From: Marasmius tenuissimus
Lineage: Eukaryota; Basidiomycota; Agaricomycetes; Agaricales; Marasmiaceae
Direction: 5' to 3'
DNA: 64,000 bases
NCBI GenBank assembly: GCA_029532415.1
Contig: JAQOTA010000046.1
Span: forward strand, 1,240,001 to 1,304,000
Part shown: in pieces, positions 53,832 through 64,000 of the stretch
Layout: each line of letters starts with the position of its first letter
How positions within the stretch are numbered: position 1 is the stretch's first letter
Notes under the pieces: model-generated
Told to the model about the DNA's origin: nothing
Seen by the model: the letters and a program-made list of their open reading frames with translations, nothing else
Databases searched by the model: none
Program-made: the position numbers and the translations under genes

Positions 53832-56095
53832 ATGTCCGCCGGGCCTTCGAAGCTACAACGCCTCTCAGCTCAAGACATACCAGAGCCATTTGTACAAGCC
53901 CAAACCGCATCTGACTCTAACTTTTCGTCAGAACGAGATGGAAATATTGGAAAGGCCTCCGATGGGTGGCAACCTCGTCCATCAGAGCTGGACCAGGAGT
54001 ATCTCAAACCGACGGGCCTCACGGAAATACAGCTCATCCACTACCTTATCGCTCATTCATTCGACATACCACCGAAGCAGGCCAACTTGTCTTTATGCGA
54101 AATCACGGGGATTGATGGAACCAAAACACGCCTGCCTTGCAGCTACCGTGTCCCGCTGATGTTTGTTGCGCGTTCTCAATGGTTAGCTCTCAAACTTGTT
54201 TTGAACGCGTCAAACCGTGTCATGGAGTGGGAGCGACGCAAATATGGGATTCTCAACGTGTCGAGATTGTGCACGCAATTACTGCTGGCAGCAAGGGAAA
54301 CAATCGGAGGGCTTGGCGATGTAGAACAGGGGAAGAGGGAGAAAATAAATTCGAAAGGCACTGGCAGAGGATGGAGGTATCCCGCTTTTGATAGGTTTCT
54401 TACGAGATGCAAGCACAGATGGCTCGCTCTTGACCCAGAGAATGTCAAGAAGTTTGACCATGTTTTCGGAGAGGAAGAGTATGGGAAGGATCCACTCAGA
54501 AGCGGTTTGTGCCCCTAATCTATCTCTATATTTATCATAATTTGAAGTTTTCGATCCATCAGATTGGCGTAGACTGGCAGTGAAAGGCCATCAGGGATTC
54601 GCGCTCACGCAGGACGAGGTCGACAACGGTATCTTTGCGCATCAAATGATGTCCGGTCTGAAGGAAAAGAACAACACCTGGATTTGGAAGGCTACCGGGA
54701 CACCGGCTTCAGAGGGAATCGAGGGTATAGACGCTTGGAGCCTACGAGTTACTGCTTTGGAGTTGTCGAGAGACACCTTGCGGCTTTCCCCCTTTGCCGA
54801 CGACGAGTCCCTTTCCGGAGTCAGCGACCAGGCTAGTAAACGCCCTGGTTCACCATTGGAGAAAGCAGGGACTACTAAGGTGGGAAGAGCGACTTCGGAT
54901 CGTACAGATAATGGTTCCCAAGCTCGCCTTGACACACACAATTTGCCATCTTGCCCTTCGGCGATAAATAACCATGGATTTTCGACTGCAGAGAATCAGG
55001 CTACTTGCTCGCTAGCGCGGGCCTCAGCCATTGGGAGAAGTAGTATGGAGTCCGTGACCACCCCCGAACTAATGGAGGTCAGTAGACTCACTCGTCCGTT
55101 GAAATAAATGGTTTAATGATCTCTCATAGACGAGATCAAAAGAGAATGTCCTTCCCCAGTCGGCAGACATGGCAGGACAACTCTCGAATGTCCATAACTC
55201 GACGTACCCATCTCAACTTGGTTCAGTTATTTCGATCACTGCGCCACCCTTTCTCGCTTCGACACCTGGTAACAGCGCCATGCCATATCCCCCCTCGCAA
55301 TCAGATTCACATGTGCAAGAGGTCAATCCATATCTGTGGTATTATGTTACGGCGAGTGCCAACTCAGGTCAGGCTGCACCAATGGAAAAGCCTATCGGGA
55401 GAAGTCTTTTTCTAGTGAAACCGAAATCTCGTCCCGAAGAAAATTCCACGTCTGAAGCTCAGCCTCACTCCCATCCCAAACCCGACGTCCCCGCCTCCAT
55501 CTCGCGCTTAGTACAGATCCCCATCGCCCCAATCCAGCCCACCTCCCATCCTCTCTCTGACTCCCAGCCCAACTCCAAGCCGACTGCCACGACCGCGGAT
55601 TCCGAGGATAATGCCCACACCGGAAATCCCCTAGCTTTTGCTTCGCTCGTGGGCAATTTCGTTGAAACCTTGCCCATGCACTCACAGGAGTTGAGGAGAG
55701 CTATGTTGGACGGGCTTCGCGATATAAGAACCGACCTGAGATGTACGGTCCAGGAAGAAATCTTGAGAAGCCTGGAAGAGGCTGAGAGCATGGCCAGAGC
55801 AGCGGTTCTTGATGATAATCAGATTCAAGCAATCGTCGAACGTTCCATTCAGGAGGAGATGGATATTTTCAAGGAGAACCTTCGGAGGGATGTCGCGTCA
55901 AAGGTGCAAGAGATCCTTGTGCCCGTCCGCTCTGAGTTGTCAAGGGCTAGGCAGGACCTTCGGAGGATTGATGAGCCTCGCGCTGCTCACGTTCAGGACC
56001 TCCCGAGATCTGCTGAGACTGGAAGTCGGTCATACGGACAACCCAGTTCAAACAGCCGACATCCTCTGGCCCATCTCATTGGACATTTACAATGA
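53832..56095 (+). CDS. Hypothetical protein with C-terminal coiled coil, 717 aa
   Basis: Three exons (53832-54504, 54563-55077, 55130-56095) join in phase. The N-terminal half (MSAGPSKLQRLSAQDIPEPF; LTEIQLIHYLIAHSFDIPPK; FDRFLTRCKHRWLALDPENV; LTQDEVDNGIFAHQMMSGL) reads as a folded helical domain I cannot name. The middle is Ser/Thr/Pro-rich and disordered. Residues about 560-670 (LRRAMLDGLRDIRTDLRCTV, EEILRSLEEAESMARAAVLD, IQEEMDIFKENLRRDVASKV) have the charge and Leu spacing of a long amphipathic helix, probably a coiled coil. No signal peptide or membrane segment. Likely an intracellular scaffold or nuclear protein; function unknown. Confidence 0.7.
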
Positions 56096-56328
56096 TACAC
56101 TGGTGCACACATTACTTTTTTGTACCTGTTACTTTGCAGCAGATTTTGTAGACGGTCGGTCAATTGTGAATTCATTCGATGTCGAGGTACCTAGTATTTG
56201 TTACATCTAGGTGTTGACTATGGGCCTCATCACTGAGTGGATCTGCGTTAATATTCTGCGTCAATATAGATACATAGAATAGATCGACGGTTCAAGAAAC
56301 ATGCAGATCGTTTGTAACTGTATATCTG

Positions 56329-58485
56329 TCAAGGTAATCGCCGCTTGTTGCTGCGGTTGGTCTGTGGAGCTCTAGGAACAGCTTGAGATTGTGATGCTGA
56401 GGATGAAAGTGGCCTGTGCTGTTGTGAACGGGGGACATGTGGGGAGGTCTGCAGTGCTGGAAGGGTCGGAGAGGGCGCTGTAGGGCTGAGCTGTGGCTGA
56501 TCAACAGGGATACCGCTTCCATCACCAGATGTGACCGGTATCGTCCCCTGCGAAGGACTGGGTTCGGTTGTGCTCATTGTCGAATCCATGATAGGTTCGG
56601 GGTTCATCCCATCGTCCCCTTCTTCCTTCATGTCGGGACCTCCTCCCAGCGCCTCCTCGTACTTCTTGATAGTTCCTTGCGCGTCCTTAGACGCCTCCAA
56701 GCAAAAGTCCACCATCGATTTTCCAACGCGGTAGTTGATCTTCACAGCGTACGGATATTTCTTGTGGAGAAGGCGTCGCATGATCATGATGAGCCGACAG
56801 AGCTCTTCCTTGGTATGCTCGGGCGTAGATGCCGTGGTATCCTCGTCGAAGGGACTTCTCGATGTATGCAACGCATAAACCAACAAAGGTATCCCAATCA
56901 TCTCAATTGGAGATACCTTCATGATGGTTCCTAGCGGACGGAACGCACGGTTGTACCTGAAGCATGGAAGCTGTTGTGAGAATGATGCGCGGAATAGGTG
57001 AACAAGAGTACCTCTGATCACGCGCCAATGCGACTACGAGCTGATAGGTGCCCTCCATCTTCCCTCTCAAAGCCTCAGGAACTGGAGCGACGGGCCCTCG
57101 AAGACGGTGTCCCTCGTCCTCCTCGTCCTCCATTTCGGCATCACTTGACTCTTGCCTAGGTGCTGATGGTTTCGCTTTCTTCCTCCCTCGCGCAGCTGAC
57201 TTCCTCTTCCTCTTCTTCGGCTTTTCATCCAACCAGCTCGAGATTGACGAAGCGTTCAAGAACGTCTTCAAGCCTTGGTCCGCATCCCACCGTGATATCG
57301 CGACGGTCGCATATGAGAAGCATTGGAAGTCCTTTGCTCTCTCAGATCCCCATCCGACCTCCTTGTGACGCAGCCCATCCTCCGTGACGTGTTTCTTTAC
57401 AAGAGCATCGATGAACTCGCGTCGAGGTCCGCCCATTGCTCGAAGCTTCTCTGGCCCAGTTAAAGCCATCCCCTTCTGAACGCGCTATAAGATTTATATG
57501 AGTAACTTATATATAAATGAACGAGGAGGATACGCACTATGAAAATATCCCTCTGATCATCATCAGAAATCTCCTCGTATTCGACGCACGAGATCTGTTT
57601 TGAACAAAAGATGTCGCGCAGTCTCTGAGGGAGAAGCCTCTTCAGGCCTCGAATTTTGACCTCCTGGTTATCCGTAAACCACAAAATGTCGTCGGTTTCG
57701 CTGAACGAGGTAAGTATCTTGGTAAATGCAGACCGGGAGCCAAACGTACGTATCCTTGACTTCCAAGTTCAACCGAGAATGAGCGCGGGAGCAGCTGGAT
57801 GTAGCGCAATGACTTACACGGAATAATCCCCTTCAAAAACCTTACAAGCATTGTCATGACCATCTTTAGGAAAACGAGAACGACGTGACATGATAACTCA
57901 CGATTGTATTGAGGTCAGACGTTGCTTTCCGTCCATACACGTCTTGAACTCTGCTCCCTCTTTGTCCATGCACGTAGCTGCGCCGAATGTCATATGAATC
58001 CTATCAGATGATCGGAACAAAGTGATGTACCCACAGAAAAGAATTGGGGGCACGTAGTAATTCTTAAATAGACTCTCGATTAACCCTTCTTGACGGTCTT
58101 GTTTCCAAACAACATCTTGGGAATAAAGGTCAGAGCCAAGCTGAGCGGAGGGTTACTGAATAGCAGGAACAGGTTCTCACCGCGCTGGTAATCCGGATTA
58201 ATGTCGATGTACCCTTTATCTAGTTGTTCTGCATGCAAAGTGTTAGTGAACTGAAATGATAAGAAGTTGGGTCAAATGCTTACCGAATAGTCCTTGAATA
58301 CTAAAAGTATGCACCCTCGGTGCCTTGAGACAACGGCCTATCGTGTATTCTTCATCCACGAAGGCTGTTGGTTTTTCTGTTGAACGTGCCTGGGAGACGC
58401 TCGTAGGTGGTGGGACTGTATGGGGAGCAAATGACGTCGAAGACTCGCCGAAGTAGGTGTCATCGTCGTAAATAGAGTAATCCAT
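56329..58485 (-). CDS. DUF262-domain protein, 567 aa
   Basis: Nine exons join in phase: 58485-58284, 58228-58181, 58115-58035, 57977-57902, 57840-57818, 57759-57750, 57700-57538, 57484-57012, 56956-56329. The DUF262 motifs are clear: YIDINPDYQRDVVW, GLIESLFKNYYVPPILF and CMDGKQRLTSIQSF. In bacterial DUF262 proteins (GmrSD, DndB/ParB-like fold) this region binds and hydrolyses nucleotide; the DGQR-type motif here is DGKQR. The middle is helical (LKRLLPQRLRDIFCSKQISC, RREFIDALVKKHV), with a basic KKRKRK stretch that could be a nuclear signal and an acidic DAEMEDEEDE. The C-terminal 150 residues are Ser/Pro/Gln-rich. Two exons are only 23 and 10 nt. The family is widespread in Agaricomycetes, with no established role. 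Confidence 0.8.
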
Positions 58486-58764
58486 GAAGTTATCAAGAAA
58501 GACCAAGGATAGCTTGATGATAGTGGGATACAGACAACCACAACACGTTCCCGCGTCCCGAATGAATCTTCCGGCGGCAGGCAGAATCTCCCACTGGCCA
58601 CTGAGTCAGGCGGATGACGCAATGGCTGTCCAAGCTGGTCCATCGTCAGGACTCGGCAAGAATTCACCGTTTATTACAGTCTGTCCTACAAGACTGCTGA
58701 TTTATAGAGCAACAATACAGTTCAAAACTACTAATATACACATAAATTAGTTTTGCCTCGATCC

Positions 58765-60195
58765 TTAATCTCGCAAGATTGCCGGAACCTCCCCTCCACT
58801 CCCAGGTCCTTCCTGCAGAGCCCAATCCGAATCCTTGAGTTGCTTCACTTTATCGATTTTCTCCCGTAAAGCCTCTCTGGCTCGAGTCTTCTCTTGCCCC
58901 GATCCCGTAACTGTGATTAGACGTCCCTGTAGCTCGAAGACCTTCTTCTCAATCTGCATTTGACGGTCTGTTCGTGCTCGAGAAGGACTTCTGAGGGGAG
59001 ATAATGGTCGTTCGGAAGCGTAGAGTAGTGGTGCTGGCGACTCTACGAGTCTATCGTGCCCGAGAACGCTAACATTGGCGGGAGCTGGTGGAGTCCCAAT
59101 ACTAGCCAGGCTGGATCGAATACGAGTCCCAACAGCACTTTCTCGTGAATAGATAGACATCGAGATTGAGTCTCTTGGGGCTTCAGTTTTGTGTGAACCC
59201 TCCAGTAATGTTGTATCCGAGTTTGTGCCATTGTTTGCTCTCTCCTTCTCTTTTGAGTCATATCCGTATCCATCGGCACTGCCGATAGGCTTTTGAAGAA
59301 CCATCTTATCCCGGTGGAACAGACTCTCATTCTCTGCGGTAAATCGTCGTCGACATCGACGACACAAGAGAATCATTGCAAGAATGAATAGGAGAAGGAA
59401 TACCACTCCTCCAACGGCGCCTCCCACAATCATGGGTGTGGAGTTTTTTGAATCTTTTGAGGTGGTGGTTGAAGTCTGCGGTGGTGAAGTGCTAGTGGCG
59501 GCGGCAGTGGGCCCAGGCGAACTGGTTGAATCTCTGACAGATGGGTCAAAAAGCAAGTCCCGATAACGAAAGGATAGCATCGCTCACGGAGGGCTTGTCG
59601 CTGCTGCACCGTCTAAACTAGAGCCTGTGTTTATTCCCGTCTGTCTATTGCCTCGCGTCAGAAATGGGACCTTCGAGTATTACTTTGTCACTTACTCGCC
59701 AGGAAACCGGGGCTCTGGACTAAGGGCGGCAAGCACTGTGTTAGGTGCCGTGAAAAATATGCTAGGTTTTCTAACGAGCGGTGGAGATGATAAGCGTCCT
59801 CAGGATGTGGCCGGCTTTTCGGAAGGGACTCACGAATCGAGATCGAGGGCTACGACAGCGTAAGAACTAGGTTGTTATTTAGTTGACATTCGTAGGAAAC
59901 GCTACTCAACATATACTCACCGAGCTTGCGTAAACGTTAGTGTAAATGCGCCACTATCAGCACTGTCTAATCGCGAAACAGTAAAGGTTTCCGAGGGTGG
60001 ACGTTCGGTTGGTAATTTCTGGAAGCCAAACAATTTCGGGTCCCCGCTCTCTCTTATCCATGAAAAGGTGACGGGTTGAAGAGCTGTTACAGTGGGTGGC
60101 AGAGGTGGCTCAATTCGGAGAGGAACTGCAAATCCGAGTCTCGAGGAGAGGAGAAAAATTTCGAGGAGAATGATGAAAGGGAGCGTGAATCTCAC
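58765..60195 (-). CDS. Type I membrane protein with mucin-like stalk, 399 aa
   Basis: Five exons join in phase: 60195-59921, 59866-59834, 59761-59696, 59644-59588, 59533-58765. The signal peptide MRFTLPFIILLEIFLLSS is followed by a short beta-rich ectodomain (LRIEPPLPPTVTALQPVTFS; ETFTVSRLDSADSGAFTLTF; SIFFTAPNTVLAALSPEPRF), a Ser/Thr/Pro stalk, the transmembrane helix GGVVFLLLFILAMILLCRRC, and a ~220-residue cytosolic tail with Ser-rich segments and a Lys/Glu helix (RQMQIEKKVFELQGRLITVT). The layout resembles fungal wall-stress sensors and other single-pass surface proteins of Agaricomycetes; a sensor role is inference. Confidence 0.75.
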
Positions 60196-61359
60196 AAACC
60201 CAATGCATCAGTTCCAGTTGCGCAAAAAACATCTGGAAAACGTACAATCTTCTCCTGCGCATCGTCGAACGCGTAACCTAGACCTGAGGTGTGGGGGGAA
60301 AGGGAGAAGGGCGCCGTCGTCAACGTGGGCCCATATACCCATGGGCTGTCGAAGATCGCACAGCCCATCGCCCGAACGTCACTGATCATATCCCACTATA
60401 GCGATAGCGGGGGCACTACTGTCACTTGGTGATGGACTTTATCAGATTATGGGAGTTGGTTGGAGTGTCTATCTTTGTTATGCAGAAGAGTGCTTAATGT
60501 AGTTCGTTTGACCCCGAAAGGGCATCGAAAACAGGCTCGTCGATGGTGCCCCGACGGCTTGCCTGGGGCAATCCGGACCTGCAAAGACGAATAAGTATTA
60601 GCTCAAGCTGTCGTTGAAGAGATGAAAAGGTATTCAATACCTTACTTTCCTACAGTTGAGATCAATCCACAATTCAATCATCCCGCGCTGAACCAGACTA
60701 CTCACCGGCGGTGGGCAACGATCGCTGATGCCCGCTCCAAAAGCTATGTATGCCTAGTCCTCCGGTATGCGGAGGCGGGACGCTAAATGAATTGGATCCT
60801 AGCGAGGCACGACTAGTCCTATTATCTCAAGTGCCAGCAGCCCAGGTGAGTTCCGTTCTCAGAGGCGTCGAGGATCCTACAGGAAAACCGGCTGGCTTGT
60901 CTTGATCCTGTGGGCTCGTAGCGATGGTGGACTCAGAAGGCTGAGTATATCATGTTTGATACCTGAACAGGATCTGACGGTTCCGAGGGTAGCTGTCGAA
61001 CACCTACGCAAAGCACCCATGTATCGCAGCCGAGTTGTCGTGAAGGTTTTAGATGAGATGCTGTTTATAATTCGTGCCACGAGGAATCCACGTGAACTGA
61101 GTGATCCCGGAAATTTGGAAACTGGCCAATTTCCGAGACGGCAGATTCCAGACGGCCTCCTGGACAAACTTTTCCCATAGAGGGCTCAGCTGACCTTCTT
61201 CGCGGTTCTGACATAAAAGCCAGACGTTGGTGGCCATCTCGCTTACCCGGGCATCGTTCTTGCTGCGACAACCCCAATTCCCAGATCGTACGATTTCCAG
61301 AAGGTATCTTCATTTCCTCACACCGTTCGATACCAGCGGTTCACGGACGTTTCGGTATC
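60196..61359. other. Intergenic region, no gene seen
   Basis: Divergent promoter region between the membrane protein and the M20 hydrolase. Short frames (e.g. 60902-61180 plus and 61065-61313 minus) overlap antiparallel and are not supported. Confidence 0.4.
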
Positions 61360-63003
61360 ATGATTCTTGCTTCAAATCTCCTTCCAAGGGTTTCGCTGCT
61401 CAAGACCTCAAAATATGGTCCTCTGTCTGTCAGCATGCGGGTGTCTAATCCTACCACCTGCCGCCGTCGACAGTCGAGGAGCGTTCATCTGGCAGCGATG
61501 AATTTATCTGACCTCAAGGTCAACGGAAACAGGCTGATGCAAGAGCTTCACGAAACATGTCGATTTGGAACGGGCGAAAGATGGGGAAGGTGAGTTACTA
61601 GCACCCTCGACACGGACGATTCAACGAGCTGAGGTTGCTCTATCTCTAGCGCCCCCACCGAGACAGGAATGTACCGTTTAGCGCTATCGGATTCTGATAA
61701 AGAAGCACGAGATTGGTTCGTAGCGAAGATGAAGGAGCTTGGGTGCACTATCACTGTCGACGAAGTAGGCAATACTTTCGCCGTCCGGCCAGGTCGATCC
61801 GAGGGCCCTGCGACGTTCATTGGATCGCACTTGGATACGCAGCCGACGGGTGGAAGATATGATGGGATCTTGGGAGTCCTTGCAGGGGTGGAAGCGTTGA
61901 AAGTGCTTCAAGAGAATGATGTAGAAACGGAGTATCCCGTTGGAGTAGTAAACTGGACAAAGTACGTTGTTGGAATCCAACGTTTCGAAGTGGTTTTCTG
62001 ACAGAACATGACAGTGAAGAGGGGGCCCGCTTTCCGATTAGTATGATGGGGTCTGGGGTTTGGGCTGATCAGTTAACACTTGATCGGGTTCACGCTCTAC
62101 AAGAAGTTGGAGGGGGAACGGCTACTCTGAGATCAGAGTTGGAACGTATCGGATATTTGGGGAAGACTCCGGCGAGTTACAAAGCCATGCCAATGGCAGC
62201 GCACTTCGAGCTACATATCGAACAAGGACCGATCCTTGAGACCAGAGCTAAAAAGATTGGCGTAGTTGAAGGCGCTCAAGCCTATAAATGGTTTACTGTC
62301 GACGTCAAAGGACGCGGTGAGTCAACATTTATCTGAAGAAGGATCGTACTCACATTTCTCAGCTGCTCACACCGGAACAACCCCGTTCAACGCTCGCTCG
62401 GACGCCCTCCTTCTCGCTAGTAAACTCATCCTTCACTCCCATCGCATCGCGACAGCCCATTCTGCCCTTGCCTCCACGGGTATCCTCACCCTAACACCCG
62501 GCTCTACGAATACCATTCCAGGCTCCGTAACCTTCAGTTTGGACATCAGGTCTCCAAAAGACGATGTAGTCAAAGCCGTAGAGAAAACCCTCAAGCGAGA
62601 TTTCGCTACCCTCGCCGCTGGTCAAGATATCGGTGACTTGCATAGTGGCGGGACTCCGAGCCAATCGTCCTTCGATGTGTTCTGGCGCACCGATAGTGCC
62701 ACTTCTGCAACTTATTTCCATAAAGACTGCATTCGATGTGTACGTGGAGCAGCATTCGCAACCTTGGGTGGCAGCCAAGTTGAACCGGAGGAGTTGGTGG
62801 AAAACATGACTTCTGGCGCTGGACACGACAGTGTGTACGCGAGCAGGCGTTGTCCGACGAGCATGATTTTCGTTCCTTGTCGTGACGGGGTCAGCCATAA
62901 CCCAACGGAGTATACGAGTCCTGAAGACTGTGAAATCGGAGCACAGGTGTTGTTACAGAGCTTGTTGCGGTACGATAGGCTGAGGGCTGAAAGAGGACAT
63001 TGA
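61360..63003 (+). CDS. M20 amidohydrolase: beta-ureidopropionase / N-carbamoyl-amino-acid hydrolase type
   Basis: Four exons (61360-61589, 61650-61961, 62015-62316, 62363-63003) give 494 aa. Metal ligands of the family are present: His137 in IGSHLDTQPTGG, Asp148 in RYDGILG, Glu182-Glu183 in NEEGARFP, a His in HFELHIEQGP and a C-terminal His in SHNPTEYTS; the lid-domain motif AAHTGTTPFNARSD is intact. Such enzymes hydrolyse N-carbamoyl amines, for example N-carbamoyl-beta-alanine in pyrimidine breakdown, or allantoate-type substrates; the exact substrate cannot be told from sequence. The family start is probably MNLSDLKVNGNRL (61498). The 46 codons upstream are open in frame, free of Asp/Glu and Arg/Ser-rich, so I begin at 61360 as a possible mitochondrial targeting form. 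Confidence 0.85.
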
Positions 63004-63437
63004 TCACGGGGAGATCGATCAAAAAAGACATAGCTTTTTCTTACTGGCCTGGCTCAAAAAGTAGTGCTAGTTGAGCAGTAGTGATAGTACTGTTCGGTAA
63101 GGTTCAGTATCGAATTCGAACTGTATAACAGTATAACCCTGTTTCGGCTGGTGTTCATTCGAAGATTTCGAGTGGCGTGGACCCAAAGCTTATCCCACTC
63201 AGTCCATGAATGACGAAGCAGGTTGAGAATTGTGGCTATTGACCGAGTCTGCAACGGGGAAGGGTGGTTCGAGATGAACATTGCTCAAGGGTCGGTGCTT
63301 GTTCGAGCGCCATAGTGAACTTATCACGTGACTAGTTTTCTTCGATATGAATTTCGTTTGCACCACGCCTGCCTCTCTTGTTCGAACCACCATTTTGTGA
63401 AACTCTCGTCGCCGCTATGTTCCTAAAAACCCGCAAA
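63004..63437. other. Intergenic region, no gene seen
   Basis: No features beyond repeated 'acagtat' near 63080-63140. Confidence 0.35.
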
Positions 63438-64000
63438 ATGTCGGCTCCCATCGCAATCCTGAGCTCATCGACTAGAGGGCTCGCCGACGACGAAGTACAG
63501 CATCTTGGGGTCAAGACTCAAAGTGTAGTTGAAAGGTCCATAGGTGCGTATGTGTATCCAATCTGCAGTTTTATGACCGCTGATTGGAATTTAGAAAAGT
63601 GTATAAGGCCCTGATCTCTTATTCTGAGTCGGTTGTCTTGGCTTTCAGTCGCTGTATCCGACCAACTGGGCGTTCAAAACGTACTCTAGCGAAGATGCTA
63701 TCTTTTCGTTGCAACTCCATTCTCGCATGGAACTCGTGTCTTAAGTCAATGATAAACGATACTCTTCCTCAGGACGCACAGCGATGTGAGAATAAGCACC
63801 GGCTTTCCGTGTCACGCTGTGCTAATCGACCCCAGGTCATCGAAGAGAACTCATTTGAAGGCTCAATTCAAGTCGACGGACGGAACGGGGCTTGTTGGAT
63901 GCTCGAGGGAAATAAGAGCGAGCAGAGCATAGGCTAGCTCGGTACGTGTATGATGGCTTTGTTGCGGCGAGTCCAGATGTTGACGTTTCTCTGCTGTTAT
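63438..64000 (+). CDS. Uncertain gene candidate, runs off the window
   Basis: A first exon MSAPIAILSSSTRGLADDEV ends near 63544 at a gtgcgt donor, with an acceptor at about 63595. Later segments in changing frames (SLYPTNWAFKTYSSEDAIFS; a gtgtct..cag intron at 63735-63771) read like protein, but I could not fix all joins. No family recognised. The 3' end is outside the window or at 63937. Confidence 0.25.

Noticed and set aside
1..64000. CRISPR arrays, operons, riboswitches, bacterial origins
   Set aside because: The intron-rich gene structure is eukaryotic; no regularly spaced identical short repeats with unique spacers were seen.

Overview
The window looks like nuclear DNA of an agaricomycete (basidiomycete) fungus. 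Genes are split by many 45-85 bp GT-AG introns. The recognisable families are ones expanded in Agaricomycetes: KDZ transposase with a CxC2 cysteine cluster, DUF6534 seven-helix membrane proteins, a DUF262 protein, LigE/etherase-like glutathione S-transferases and a vpr-like subtilase. The mix would fit a Rhizoctonia/Ceratobasidium-type genome, but nothing here fixes the species. All exon joins were made by hand from splice signals and reading phase.

Region 1, about 1-22.7 kb, is an accessory block of decayed genes. It holds a probable internally deleted KDZ copy (1-1.75 kb), a nearly complete KDZ transposase gene on the minus strand (2.15-6.6 kb), an Spt5-like KOW gene of about 1,020 codons (7.3-10.5 kb, minus), a Pro/Ser-rich hypothetical gene (11.9-13.0 kb, minus), a many-exon gene with amplified mini-exons (14.3-17.7 kb, plus), a 230-bp tandem repeat array (18.2-19.2 kb), a second KDZ-associated fragment (19.3-19.9 kb) and a GRF-like zinc-finger gene (20.5-22.7 kb, minus). 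Several of these are broken by a single in-frame stop or a small frameshift while the rest of the frame stays open, so the lesions look recent.

Region 2, about 23-41 kb, is a gene-bearing segment. A 918-aa secreted subtilase (24.1-27.75 kb) lies between two directly repeated ~0.5-kb segments. Three paralogous two-exon GST genes follow (29.1-29.9, 33.4-34.2 and 34.9-35.7 kb, all minus), with a multi-pass membrane protein gene between the first two. Then come a DUF6534 gene (37.0-39.9 kb) and a secreted Pro/Tyr/Lys-rich repeat protein (40.1-41.0 kb). Several minus-strand genes here have a TATA box about 90-110 bp upstream of the ATG.

Region 3, about 42.3-48 kb, is a nest of non-autonomous DNA transposons: three MITEs with clear terminal inverted repeats and TA or TTA target duplications, and a 3,236-bp element with ~165-bp TIRs and a perfect 8-bp target duplication but no visible transposase.

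Region 4, about 50-64 kb, is more ordinary. It has a tRNA-Arg(CCG) with a tiny intron, a short conserved-looking gene, a second DUF6534 gene, a 717-aa hypothetical coiled-coil protein, a DUF262 protein, a type I membrane protein with a mucin-like stalk, and an M20 amidohydrolase of the beta-ureidopropionase / N-carbamoylase type. The window ends inside an uncertain gene candidate.
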